In this document: piece by piece, positions 1 to 13,200 of the stretch | Layout: each line of letters opens with the position of its first letter | How positions within the stretch are numbered: the first letter of the stretch is position 1 | NCBI GenBank assembly: GCA_963969595.1 | Contig: OZ018418.1 | Coordinates: forward strand, 4,531,001-4,595,000 | Source of the DNA: Neckera pumila | Taxonomy: Eukaryota > Streptophyta > Bryopsida > Hypnales > Neckeraceae | DNA: 64,000 nt | Reading direction: 5' to 3' | Program-made: the position numbers and the translations under genes | The notes under the pieces: model-generated | What the model was told of the DNA's origin: nothing | What the model saw: only the letters and a program-made list of their open reading frames with translations | The model's database searches: none

Positions 1-1129
1 GCAAAAATAGAAGAGGAGGATCAATTACGGGCTCCCACCAGCGTTGCAACCAAGAAGAATAGAATGTTCTATTTAAGTTTGTTTTGCTTCATGAAGGGGA
101 AGAAGGAGAATTAATTCTATGCTTCTATCTCTTTCTCCAATGATCCGTGGGATAGAAGGACCAGACTTATGTCATGAAAGTGCAAAAGAGCATTCTTGTA
201 ATCCATATATGGATATTGAATGCTCTTTTCATGTATTGGCATCATTTCTATGAGGAAATGCAATGTCTCTTATTGTACTTTGTCTAGGTTGTTTTATAGT
301 GGCCGTTGTCGACATCTTAGTGCTGCTTAGCAAGAACTCTAAGTAGCCCTAAGATGTATGTGAAAATGTCTAATAGAAACATATTTTAAGACACCAATAT
401 GATTTCTTGACACCAAGATGTTTGTCTGTACATGTCTTTATCAATGACACATTGTTTATGTTCTCAAGTACTATACATTGTGCAGGTTGTCCACCATCAT
501 CCATAGAAACGTTTGATGCTCCATTTAGCTATTGTTCTCTTTGCATTTCCTTTTAAAGCAAGCGACCTTCTGTAATAAATAAAAAGAATGTCTTGCATCT
601 TGAAAGGCAATTTGCCAATGACAACCTACACAAAAACAAGAATTGAGAAGTATTCTTCTCAAAATTTGCATAAAAGAACTTTGCCTTGCAATCGATGGTG
701 TTATTGGCAACATCTTTAGTAGCACTTAGTTTGCACCCTAGAACCATCTTGTACTTTGGCATGTGACTTCTTGCAATGTCATTGCGCGTGGTCCTTCATG
801 CACATGCTGACATCTATGCTTTGTTTTCTTGTAGAGTGGATGCACCAAAGAAAGATTACCAGCAACTATGTATAAGGTTCATACCTATAGGTAGGGACGG
901 CCAAGACTATCATGGACACTAGAGCGCAATGGCGGGGTGCCCAAATCTGCTTCAATACAAACGGCCATGTCCTTTGCTACATCCCACTCGGCAACTTGAT
1001 TTTGTAGATGGAGTTGAGGGTGGTCATTGAGCTTAACTTGAAGAAGTACTCATACCCTTGCTAAAATTGTCATGGAGAACAATGTAGGACAACTGGTACT
1101 AACAAAATGCATTATGCCACGGTAGATAG
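1..1129. other. No gene seen
   Basis: AT-rich sequence with only short, unrelated open stretches on both strands and stop codons in every frame. I see no domain, RNA gene or clear repeat here. Confidence 0.6.
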
Positions 1130-1333
1130 AGACCAAATCCTTATAAAGTCAATGATAGGGAAGACCCTCCAAATGGTTATCCTCCTCATGATATATGGGT
1201 GGAAGATTTCGCTTTTGACAATAACGTCATTAACGCTCATGCAGACATCAAAGAGGACGTTGTTCCAATCGATGATGATGATTGGGCATATGTTGATGTG
1301 ACGTTGGGAAGGTGCCAGAGAATGGTAAACTAG
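1130..1333 (+). pseudogene. Decayed coding remnant, unknown protein
   Basis: An open stretch of 67 codons begins after a TAG at 1127-1129 and ends at TAG 1331-1333. It has no start codon. The reading is coherent and unlike random AT-rich sequence: a Pro/Gly/His patch (PPNGYPPHDIW), then an acidic segment (IKEDVVPIDDDDWAY). This looks like a piece of a former transposon or host protein, but I do not recognise the family. Downstream the frame breaks down. Coding origin is inferred from composition only. Confidence 0.3.
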
Positions 1334-2307
1334 TTGTTTAAACGTTTCTATGATGAGACTCAAAACATGTCTAAAGCAAAGGAGATTACAAAGAAAGCAA
1401 AGACAAATACATAAGGGAAGGGCACACCATGCTAAAGAATACTACATTGTAGAAGGTCATTAAAGAAACCATGTCCAAAAAATGTCTCTTGTGCACTTTT
1501 ACGGTTGAAATGAATGAAGAGGTACTTTTGGATATGGAAGGATCTCCAGATTCAATATCTCTATTGGTGGCATTCTCCAAACTCCACATGGGCACTAACA
1601 ACACGCTCCCAACTACCACAGTCAATGTAGAATTAATTCTCCATTGCTATTGGGACCAATGCTTCTGTTTTGGTTAAAGGCTGCATAACATGGAAGCAAA
1701 TATCCTCAGTTGCTTGGTCAACATCTAAATTCTTATAGAATCTAATCACATTAGATAGAAGGTCACATCAAAATGCAAATTTGAAGCAATCATGGTCCAA
1801 GTTGTGTCTCTTGAAATGTTGTAAGGACTCAAATGACGTCTCCATAGACGTTATGCAGACTGTGATTACGTTTCCTAAAACATCAAAAAGTCTATGGAAA
1901 CATTGCAGAAGACATCTCAATGTTTTACAAGATGTCTCTAACGTCTCTATGTCTACTCAAACATCTCCAATATAAGTGTCAAAACATGCAGACTGCACAA
2001 GTAACCCCTACGCTGACATGGCATGCCACAATCCCTTTTTTTTAATCTCCATCAAACTTTTATCCAAGACAAAAGTAATTTTACATACTTACCCTTCACG
2101 AAAATGGGTCAACAAAGTTGATGTGGCAGTCCATGTTTTTGCAGATGGGTCTTCGGACATCAGCATGTCCTTAAAAAAGTCATCAAAAATCCTAATGTCG
2201 ATGGTTACACCAACTTGTTTTCATTCAAATTTGTTGCAATCATCAGCAACATCTCCAGAAGTCTACCTAAAATTGCAATACCTCTCTTGAACATCTTCAT
2301 GTCCCTG

Positions 2308-2345
2308 TGGACATTGTATGTTTTGCCGTGGACATTGTATGTTTT
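2308..2345. repeat. 21-bp tandem duplication
   Basis: The 17-bp string TGGACATTGTATGTTTT occurs at 2308-2324 and again at 2329-2345, a spacing of 21 bp. Its origin is not clear. The rest of 1334-2870 shows poly-T tracts and no gene. Confidence 0.75.
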
Positions 2346-2870
2346 GGATCCGACATAAAAAAAAAAAAAGTTTCTCATAGTGAACAAGCATAAATAACAA
2401 ATTTCAATTGTTTTTGTCATAGGTTTTTTTAGTAGTATATTCATTGCATTGGATGATGGATGTCTATTGAATAGAATTAACAACTCAGTTTGGGATTGAT
2501 GTCCAAGCACCTTAATTAGAAGGTAGAAAGGTTGCCAATGGACCATCCTTTTCATTAATTTGGAAGGTTATTTGAACTGCAATGAAAATGAAAATAAATT
2601 GAAAATTATATTCTTTAAGAGAAAAATTGTATTTTTTTTTAAATTCCAATTTTTTTTTCAGAAAAACAAATAAATCTTTTCAAAAAGAAAAGGGTATTCT
2701 TTTTTTTAAATTTAGTAGACTATTTTTTGGATTTGAAGAACAATTTTTAGTTGCTGAAGGCACCCTCTTCATATTAATTTGGAAAAAAAATTTAAGATGC
2801 TATTTAAGAAAATGTAAATTGCTATTTTAAAATTTTTATAGAAATTTCAATTTTTTTCTTTTAAAATTGT

Positions 2871-2872
2871 AT

Positions 2873-2910
<38 letters not shown>

Positions 2911-2922
2911 GTGTGTGTATAT
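2871..2922. repeat. Compound (AC)n(AT)n(GT)n microsatellite
   Basis: A run of AC dinucleotides passes into AT dinucleotides and then GT dinucleotides. Because AC and GT are complementary and AT is self-complementary, the tract can fold into one hairpin. No gene is associated. Confidence 0.9.
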
Positions 2923-5103
2923 TAGGGCTCTTCAAAATCTAAGGAACCCTTCTTTGGTGCCAAAAGAAGGCTTCTCAAATTTGAGGATCTATTTTCTGGT
3001 GCTAAAGGATTTTAATTCTATTTTTGGTGGTTACTTTTAGGTGGTTTCTTTTAGGTCCTAAGCTCTTTGTAAAGGTTCCTTAAAGCCAACAAAACTTTAT
3101 TTGGAGCCTACACAAGGCTCTTTAGATTCTAAAGAGCCATATGGTGAATCATTTTATTTTTCTTAAAATAATTTTTTTGAAAAATTTGAAAAAAAAAAAA
3201 ACTAAATTGCAATTCATATAATTTCCAGATTAATGGAAGGAGGGTGCCTCTGGCAACAAAAAATCGCTCTTTTGGATCCAAGGAGCCATATGTTGAAAAA
3301 AAAGTTTAAGAAAATTTATTTTGAAAAAATAATTATAAAACTTTTTCTTTCAAATTACACTTCAAATAACCCCTCAATTAATAGGAGGGTCTTTTAGCAA
3401 CAAAGAATGTCTTCTTGGTTCCGATGAACCTTCTGCTATTTAAAAAATTAACTTTTATCTATTCATTGATTTTCAAAGTGTTTGGAATTATTTTCCAATT
3501 ATCCAAAAAAATGAATGGATGACATGGTTGAAATTCATTTGCTCATCACCTTTATGGTAGTACCTTTCATATTGTGGGAGAGGCCAGGCTATCACTCTTG
3601 GCCCTACCTACAACATTTGAATGCTAAATAACTATTTTCAATTAAATTTTTTTACGCAATAAATTACTTTTTTGAAAATTTCATTTTTGATCATTTTTAT
3701 TTTGGTAATTTTAACATTATTATTTTGACATTACTATTTTGGATTTGACATCACTTTTTATAACTTTGATATATCTAGTTTTAATAAAAAAAAGTGTTAG
3801 TGAGCATTTAAGTCTAAATGCTCGCTGTTCAATACTCATCGCTTGTCGCTCTCTATTCACACTCTAACATCATTGGATGGTGTCTACAATCATCTAGCTA
3901 TTTTATATTAACAATGACATCAAACATAACATCAAGATGACATATTTGATGTCATTGCTAATATAAATACAATTGGATCACCACGGATGTCACCTAAAAT
4001 GCGTCACCAAAAACGCGGATTTCTTCTAGTATTTGTGTTGGAGTTTGTTCTTATCAAAGCTTTTATGAGAGGAGAGAGATCGACCCTCCCCCTAAAAGAA
4101 CTTCTTTCACATTATACAAGCAATCATTTAAGTATCCACCAAAACATGTTACTAAAAGAACTATTTGCAGCATTTTTTGCGCAAACAAATTTAAGCCATA
4201 CAGTCTCAAAATCAATTCATATAGTCTCAAATTCATGTCGTTGGTGGAGTGTATTTCTATAAACACCATCTTTTTGATGCACATAGAGAATCTACCATGA
4301 TATTACTTGCAACGAAATGATAATTTTAAAAGGGTTGAAGTGTGCTCCACTGCTTGATAGATCATCCATGGAATTTTATAAGCTACCCTCTACAAATACA
4401 TGGACATGACCAAGCAAGGAAGCGAATGGAGCTATACAAAAATTGGGGGTCTAAAAAATTCCGCATATAGACTGTGTAAGCTATTGCCACACCTTGGTTG
4501 TTGTTAAAGAATGAAGCCAAGAAAATGCCACACAAATCAAAAACAATATAATCAAGGGAGAAAGTTCCTACAATATATTTGTTGTCATTTTGTTGGGGTG
4601 AAAAAATACTAAAGATCAATGACTTAAATCTGAAGTTTAATTTATAAAGAATTTTCTCTAGTGGCTTGAGCAACATCCAATGTGCCTCTTTTCCAAAATT
4701 TGCTCCAAAAGCTCACAGAGACACTTTTGTTTGATGTTATTTGTGTCACATGTACAAGAAACTGAAAAGTGACTGCATTTTCTATTCTAGAGCACAAGCA
4801 AGGTTGACGAATTTGAACGTCTAGGGCAAAATCACGTCCAAAATCTGGACATCCAAATGTTAGACGTCCAGATGCAGCAGACGACGTCCAACAGACATTG
4901 TTGGAAGACGGCGAACATGCAGTTTGGTCTGTGGACGAGAAGTCAGATGGGTAATCAAACAAGTGGTGAAGAGGTTGGACAGGCGGTCGGAAGGTTAGAT
5001 GGGTGATCATTAGGTCGAACAAGAGGTCAATTGGACTGAGGTGGACGATCAATTGGGCCGACGATTTGCATGAGGCGGACAAGCAGTTGCCTGTCTACTT
5101 GTC
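2923..5103. other. No gene; degenerate repeats
   Basis: AT-rich. Phrases such as AGAGCCATATG recur near 3140 and 3285, and CGTCCA/ACGTCT-like words cluster at 4800-4930, suggesting old repeat material. No readable protein domain in any frame. Confidence 0.5.
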
Positions 5104-6262
5104 CGCCAACCAATGTATGTTTTATAATATACCATTGGAAAGGTATTGATGAGAGCTTTTTAATGGTATAATATACATCTAGTTTCGACAAAAACTTTAG
5201 CAGTGGGATCCCTCTAAAGATTGGGTGTTGACCATTATTTTAATTCTTGTAATCTTCAGTACTCTTGGAGTTGTTATCTTCACCTATAAAGATTGAATTA
5301 GTCATTATTTAATTAGACGGGTGACTTGCTTGCAATTGTATTATCAGAGCCTAAGTATGCTCAATTTGAATTATATTAGTAAAACTCTGACCCTATATTT
5401 TTCCCTCTTTCAATTCAATCGATATTGTAATTGATATTGTAATCTCCAAGATTAGAAAAGTATTATAAATTTCTAATTATAAAATCATTTGTACATGCAC
5501 TATTTCTCATTGCTATTACATTTTTTTGGCTATAGGATTGTGGCAATTTTTTACAATTCTATTTATGCTAATTTTTTGGTCCTATTAGTTGATATTGACA
5601 ATAGTATTGAAAATTTTTTGTGAAGTTTAAAAAACTATTTTTTGAGATGAAACCTACTTGCAATCATTAAAATATGACAAACTTACTCCAATCGTTAGTT
5701 TCAAGGTATCTATACTATAAAGTGACATTATATAAGATTTTAGAAAATAACATTGTCTTAAATGACAAAATTAGGTGTGATGACATTAATATATGTTAAA
5801 ATGTGTATCGTAAAATTTTGAAAAAATCTACAATGCATGTCCACTGCCCAAGGTAGAATGAGTTACTTATTGTGGTAGGCAGTATATGGCCAACATACCT
5901 ACCCTTGATTCTTGAAATGATCCACAATGCAAAAAGTCATAAATTAGTTTTGGACCAAAAATCACCCTGTCCTTCCAAAAGTCCACATTATAAATTCAAT
6001 GTTCTACCTAGAATTTTGAATAGTCTTATAAGATTCACCTATTTGATTGAATAATGACCAACTTGCAAGTTGCAATTGATCGTTTTAGGTGAAGATAACA
6101 ACTCCAAGATTGCTAAAGATTATAAGAATTAAAATAATGGTTGACACCTAATCTTTGTAGGGATCCCACTGCTGAAGTTTTTGTCAAAATTGGATGCATA
6201 ATATACCATTGAAAATCTCTCAACGTTACCTTTCTAATAGTATATTATGAGGCACAAATTAA
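5104..6262. repeat. Long imperfect inverted repeat (foldback element)
   Basis: About 190 bp at roughly 5108-5307 reappears as its reverse complement at roughly 6068-6257. Shared landmarks include AGTGGGATCCCT beside CGACAAAAACTT/TGACAAAAACTT, the phrase CATTATTTTAATTCTT, and the arm end GGAGTTGTTATCTTCACCTA. Similarity extends outward at lower identity into a GTCTAC/GTCCGCC-like stretch. A further copy of the outer ~100 bp lies at 6341-6442 in the same orientation as the right arm, offset by 182 bp. The ~750-bp spacer has no domain. A foldback or TIR-type DNA element is the simplest reading. Target duplications were not found. Confidence 0.75.
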
Positions 6263-6478
6263 CAATTGGACGATCAAACAGGTAGACAGTCGATTGGTCA
6301 GATGGACAAACGACTAAGTTGATCCCAATGGTATTTTTGGAGGGATCCCACTGTTGGAGTTTTTGTCCAATTTAAACCCATGATACACCATTAGAAAGTT
6401 TTCAACAATACCTTGCCAATAATATATTATGAGGCACATTAACCTTTGGATGGTCGACTCTCCAACCATCCGTCCGAC

Positions 6479-7026
6479 CTCGCCACCCACCCACCCACCC
6501 ACCTCACCACCTACGCACCCCCACCCCCACCCACCCACCCACCTACACCCACCCACCCACCCACCTACACCCACCCACACCCACCCACACCCACACCCAC
6601 CTACACCCACACCCACACCCACACCCACACCCACACCCACACACCCCACACACCCACACACCCATACACCCACCCCCCCCACACACCCACACACCCACAC
6701 CCCACACACACCCACACACACACCCACACACACCCCACACACCCCACACACCCCACACACCCCACACACACCCATCCACATCCACACATACACCCACACC
6801 CACACACACACACCCCACACCCACCCACGCACACACATACCCACCCACACACCCACACCCACACCCACACCCACACCCACACCCACACCCACACCCACAC
6901 CCACACCCACACCCACACCCCACCCACCCCCACCCCCACCCACCCCCACCCCCACCCACCCCCCCACACACACACAACCCACCCACCACCACCACCACCC
7001 CCACCCCACACACACACACACACACA
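6479..7026. repeat. C-rich CCCACA/CCCACC minisatellite
   Basis: About 550 bp of CCCACC, CCCACA, CCCCACA and CACACA units with almost no G on the plus strand. The purest blocks (about 6592-6650 and 6850-6925) are perfect 6-bp repeats. The complementary strand therefore reads GGGTGTGGGTGTGGG, regular G-triplets separated by 3 nt, a pattern that can form G-quadruplexes. Long open frames across the block on both strands are by-products of the repeat and are not genes. Confidence 0.95.
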
Positions 7027-10000
7027 TGGGAAAAGGAAAAAAAAATAGATAGATAGATAAATAGTAATGAAAAAACAAATGAAAATTGAAAGGAAAAAAT
7101 TTAGAGAAGTAATTGAAATGGAGGTAAAAAATATGGGAAAATAATAATTGCAAAGGATGTGAAAAGAATGGGACAGAAACTCAAAAAACAAAAAACAAAT
7201 ATTGAATTCATATTCATACTTGCATTACAAGATTAAAGGTCAATGTTGTAGTTGTTGACTATTCATACCTTTTTAATCCAAAATATTTTATAAATGAGTC
7301 ATATTCCCATATTTCATCAAAGCATATACGTTTTCTATTCCATGATATACTTAAAATCATTTCAATCATACCAAATTAAAATTAACTCAATACAAATGAA
7401 GTACATAGAAGAATGAGGCTACCTCTACTCTAATATAGCAATGATTCCTGCTCTAAGTAATAGAAGCTTCAATTCATTGAAGCAATAACTTGCTGCATGA
7501 ATGAATTAGTCATCATGCATGTCGATCTTGTAGAAATATTGGTATAGGTAGTACAAGTGCTTGCAATTCACGTACGTTTGACACCCTCTGATAGCAGAGA
7601 CAAACATTTGAACAAAGTTCGGGCATGTGCATGAGGGAACATACCCAATGTAATTTGGTACACATTTTTGTTAGAGTCAACCCTAATCTCTAATGACACT
7701 ATTGCACCTAGGCTTGGAAAAGGCAGCAAGGTCACTTCTACAATTTGCCCTTTGACGTTTCCAGTAATCTCCCACTTGTTCCTCTGCTCTATAGTTGGTG
7801 CATTTACATTTCTCCGTATAGTTTGGTTGTTTTTAACCATTAGATATACATCTACATCCTGTGGCAGCAGTTGATCATACAAGACACTCTTGAATACATT
7901 CGACATGTTGAAGAATTGCTATGGTGACAATGTAAGGCACTTTTGAAGATGGAAGCCAGCATATTGAAGATACAGTGTCTATTTTCAACTGAGATTGGTC
8001 TTGGTTAGTATAGTCCAAACATTGGGAACCTTGGGCCTTTACAAAAAAGTACCTGAATTTTTTCATTTACTTATCTACATTAAATACATGGAGTGCATCT
8101 TCTCCTGAAAACTGCAAGTACTCTAATTCCACCAGTCCCACTAAAGCGCAATGGGTTCAGAAAGACACTGACATCACGTACATGGGTCCACGTTGTACAT
8201 ATAGGAGAACCTACTGTACACCATTAACTATTCTTCCTCTCCAAAAATGGTTTCCTCCTCCTACATGTTGACATATATACTTCTCGATTCACTGCTGTAG
8301 ATATTGTACTTTGTCTAGACATTGCACTGTATGTGCATGATGACTAATATATTGTACTAGCCTAGTCCCATTTCTGATTTAGAATATTGAGGCTGTGACT
8401 TTGACTTTCACCTCCTTTCACCTCTTCACTATAATAAAATGAAATAAGCTTTCAGCATGTTTGGCGACAAAAGCTACAATGTAGCATTGAGTGCATAATC
8501 GCCTATAATATGATGTTTTCAAGCATAAATGGTACATGCCCTCATATGCAAGCTTATATTAAAATTCACTCACCTGTCCCATCTTTTATTGAAGCTCCTT
8601 TTGCTGTATTGTTCATCACTGCTTTAAATCTTCCAACTTTCATGACAATTTTGTAAATAATAGAGCTTCCACTACTCCTCTAAGTGTAAGACTTAATTCA
8701 TTCACTGACTTTAGAATAGCACGTAGCACACTTTTGGAAAAGTCTTTGATCACTTCCTACTACTTTGAAAGTATTAGCCTGCCTTGCCTCCAAAAGCAAG
8801 AGAACATCTGTGAGCGCTTATTTATCCACCCTTGGTAAATAATCGAGCACAACCGGGCTCTAGTTTTTGTGTGGATTTTTCGATCAACCTACGGGTGCCT
8901 AGCGTCAATCCATTGTGCCTTCCAAACAATGGATCTTTTTCTAAGTTCCTAACATTGACAATGTACACGAAAACCAAAGAAGTACAATACTTGGCCACTT
9001 CTATTCTGACTTCCTAAATCAAAAGAGATTATGGTGGTTTTGAATTGGAAATAGTTACATTATAAATTAACAATCCTAAGTGATAGAACACTTCATACCA
9101 TTTTTAAAAACATAAAACTTGACCCTATCCCATACTCCTAGCAAAAAATATGGATGGATGAAGTTTAACCCTTCCAGGGCTTTTTAAACTTCATCCACAA
9201 TTTAAGACGTACTCCCTAATTCAATTATCTTTAAAAATTGGTTGACTACTCTTGGAATAAATAATTGACTTCAACTTCTAAACAGTAATTGACTCTTCAA
9301 CTCCTATCCTATTTTGGTCAATTATTATTCTATCCAAAGTTTTAATGGTTCTAACTTGGTCCTTCAAGATTTCCACCTAATCTTCTAATTCCTAACCCTT
9401 CATCTTCTTCCCCAACTAGCTTCTTCTTCCAAATGATTTTTCATTCTAATTATTGTCTACCTCTTGGATATGGAGTTTTAGAATTTTTTCCTTCTTTTTC
9501 CTATCTAATGGATTTTTGTTAATTTTTCTCTTATCTCTTTGCCAAAGACAAGTTTAATGTTTCAAGAACAAAAAGATGTTTTTAGTATTTGAAAAGCTTA
9601 GATTAGCTTTTGGAAGATCTAAAGGGTCAAAAACTAGTTTAGATCAACAAGCCAAAGGACCAAATTCAACCCAATTAGGAAGCCAGAAGGCTGGACAGCC
9701 CAATCAGCGAGCTAGTGCTCCTTGCTCCTTGCTCTTGTCTCCCTGCTCCTGTCTCCCTGCCGAGCTCGACACTGCTCCCCACCACGTGTTGCACCGCCAC
9801 GGGCTGCCACCCCAGTCCCTTGCTGACTTGGTCGCGGCCTTCTTTATCTTGGCAGGCCCTGTCTAGCCCTTGCCGGCCGGGGTATTTGGGTCCGTTTGGT
9901 GGAGACTCCAGTTCTGTTCCAAATTGTGTTTTTAAACAAGGATTCTCATTTTTCTAGAAAATTCATGAACATCAAGAGTCAAATTTTTGGTTGGTAAAGG

Positions 10001-10029
10001 TTCAGATACTAAATTTTTGGATGCTAATC
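7027..10029. other. No gene seen; GC-rich island at 9700-9890
   Basis: Mostly AT-rich and stop-rich in all frames. A short GC-rich patch at about 9700-9890, with repeated CTCCTTGCTCC / CTCCTGTCTCCCTGC words, stands out but gives no recognisable protein and may be an old insertion. Confidence 0.5.
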
Positions 10030-10250
10030 TAAGCCAAAGCTTCGTTGTATCTGTGATTTTTGTCACAATGCTACAAGATTTCTAACACCTAAGGTCAAAG
10101 CTTTGCCGTATTTGTGATTTTTGCTAAAATGCTACAAGATTTCTAACACCTATTGTCAAAGCTTTGCCGTATTTATGATTTTTGCAAAAAATACTACAAG
10201 ATTTCTAACACCTAAGGTCAAACTAAGCTTCGTCGTATTTGTGAAACTAC
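10030..10250. repeat. ~61-bp tandem repeat, about 3.5 copies
   Basis: Units share AAGATTTCTAACACCTA, then GGTCAAAGCTTTGCCGTATTT and a TGATTTTTG segment. The marker CTAACACCT falls at 10082, 10143 and 10205, giving a period of 61-62 bp, with a diverged unit upstream from about 10030. No coding potential. Confidence 0.85.
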
Positions 10251-13200
10251 TAACATTAAGGACCAAAATCCACAAAGGAGGGTTGTTACTACAACTCTAC
10301 AAGGGCTAAAAATAAGCACAAAACTAACACGAGAGTGAATACTAGAGGGCTCCCCTATGCGGCATCGCCAAGGTACGTTGATCCCTCAACCTCCTAAGTT
10401 GACATCAAAAACACAATAATACTTAGCGCTAACTGAACATCAAAAAGGTGTAAAATCCCGGATCTTGGACTTTAACTTTTCTAAGAAAAGTAACTAGCCT
10501 AAATTCTTTAGAAGGTATAAGGGAGTAAAAAAAGACCCAACTTCGACCTCATTCCAATTCCGTGTGCTTCTAGGAGGCCAATCAACTCCATCGGTTTCTT
10601 CAAATTTGGCAATTGTCAGGGAATCTCTTCGATTGGGGCACCTCTAGCTATCAGAATTTCTTGAAACTTATTGAAACATCTTATTAGCATAAAATAAGCT
10701 AGTCTAATTTTTAGTGAGATTTTACCGCAATCTAGGTGATTTACAAGAATTTTTCATCGTAGATTTGGGCGGTTGACCATTTGGAAGGGCACTTTCTATA
10801 AGTCAGAAAATTTCGAAACTTTTCATGGAATTTCTCATGGAATTTCTCATGGAATTCCAGAAAGGATGTGCAAGCTCATATTTTTACTTTGCACAAAGGT
10901 CATAGGAGAATCCAATCTTGTCTTTTCCTTTTAAAATCGATAACTAAAGAATTTTCTATGTAGGGAGAAATCTTAACAAATCAATTTTGCAGTTGATTCC
11001 CAAATATGATTTCCATCCAAGAACAACATATTGCATCCCTAGATTCCTCTTAGATGTCCAACTTGAGGTTGTAACTCCTGTAGGCCTATCAATTTGGGAT
11101 TTTGCTATTTCGTCGATAGAATGGGAAAAGTGAAACCTATCTTAAAGAATGGACATATGACCTCAACGGTATTCCCTCAAACCAATTCTAGCCCTAAGAT
11201 ATCACATACATCTTAGATTTGGTGATTCTAGCCCTATTTACTATAAACTCTTTTAATCACGTGAAATCTTGGTTTTATACCCTATCTACAAATGGAAATT
11301 GGGTTTAGTTGAGGGCAACTTATTGATAAGGGACCAAATGCTATGTGACACACCTATTTTGGTCTTACACTCTTTTTTGGGCTTTTTGTAACTAAAAATA
11401 CACTCAAATTTGTAAGAAACAAAAATAAATAAATTATTGAGTTCCAAGTGACGAATTGGGAGCTCACAACATCACCAAATAAAGCAAATTCATTTCACTG
11501 ACTCACAGAAACTCTTCCTTGTTTGTGGCTTCCTCTAGGTGCCTTGCTCTTTGCAAATAACAACCTACACATTGCTGTTTACCATGAATGATGTGTGTAG
11601 CCTCACTAGTTATAGTCAAGAAGACTCATAGCATGTCCTCAAACAACCCAGCAACTTCCTTTGCTTACACTGTGTGCGGACAAGGTTCACTGCACCTTGC
11701 ACTCCGCATAATAGTGTATGTACTATGGAGTTCCTTATGATTATTGCTATGCAATAACATATCCCAAAAAACACAAGGAGAATATAAAAAATGCAACTCC
11801 ACTTCTATGACACACAAATACCTTTTGACAGTTATGGACGGCAGCCTCAAATGCTTCACGTGCAAATAATAATTTCTTCTCATGTTGGAACTCTATATCA
11901 GCATTTCCAAGAATTCACTTTTCAGGGCTGCACTTTTGCATATTAATTAGGAACCACTTCCAATGCACTTGCTTCATAAGCTCGACAACTATAAGTGCAT
12001 ATTGTTGCACCATAAGCTTATCACATTTTGGTAAATTGTTATGCCCACTTGTTAGCACGCTTCACTCTTCACTTGCATGTAGTAGCCTTTACCATCAACC
12101 TCCACCTTCAAACACATGCATTTTCAAGTAAATTAAATTTGAGGTGCTCAATGACATAAACACACTTTACACATTCACTTAAGACACCAGTGTTTTGCAC
12201 ATTCTTACTTAATTTAGAGACATAAAATGTTGACAATGCAATTGTCAGTCAGACTTGTAGAAAGAAATGCCACACAAGCACTCACGGTTGTCACCATCAC
12301 AATACGTTTGGACATACGTGACTCTGACGAAATGTCACAATCCAACCCCAACGTTGGTCAAGATCAAAAAAAAAAAAAAGTTTTTTTTTGGACAATCCAG
12401 TCGTTCCGTCAATGGTCAGATTTTTTTTTTTTTTTTATCCCGACGCGATCTCGACGCCTCTGGACACATCCGAACCGTTGCCAACAAACATTTTGACATG
12501 AAAAGCCAACGTCACGTTAGGATGGACAACCTTGCAAGCACTTGTCAATGACATAATGGAAAATTTACTTCATGACATCCTGATTGCTTGTCCTTTGAAT
12601 ACCACTTTATTATCTCCATGTTGAACTCAGACTTCCGAATGTAGGATGCCATCCTTTGCTCACCGGCAATGATTTACTTGAGATTGGAAAATGACATTGG
12701 AACTTCAAAAGCTAAGAGGGAATTCTCTGCTCACAAAATTGATTACCTCAATATGAGAACCCCATCATACCATTCCACGGCAAACTTGACTAAACCACAA
12801 CACCCGCAGGTTTTCCTTCAAAGACTTCCTTTACAAACCTCTAAATCCCAACAACCACATGTTTTCCATCGCACACCTCCCTTACAAACCTCTTCACACT
12901 ATCCATTATTTGCATTTCAAACTCCACAAACTAATACCCTATACTTTGATAGTGATTTTCTCCAAACTGCTCACTAAAAATTATTCAGCGTTGTGTGAGG
13001 TCACCTATGTCTACCTTCACATTGTCACGTAAGTGTTTATGTTCTTTGCCAACATACTAAGTCTCCCCAGTCCCCACTATTAATTCTTCTTTTCCATTAC
13101 CAACTTCTACAAAGCTCTTCCTTCACCAAGCATTAAGAAGCAATTTAGGTAAAAATTAAAGGACGACTTCAATTCCACTTTGACACATTCATGAGCACCC

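Noticed and set aside
6314..7191. Several open frames of 160-280 codons over the C-rich array, giving His/Pro/Thr-rich or Cys/Val/Gly-rich proteins on both strands
   Set aside because: They exist only because the repeat lacks stop codons; the peptides merely restate the 6-bp unit.
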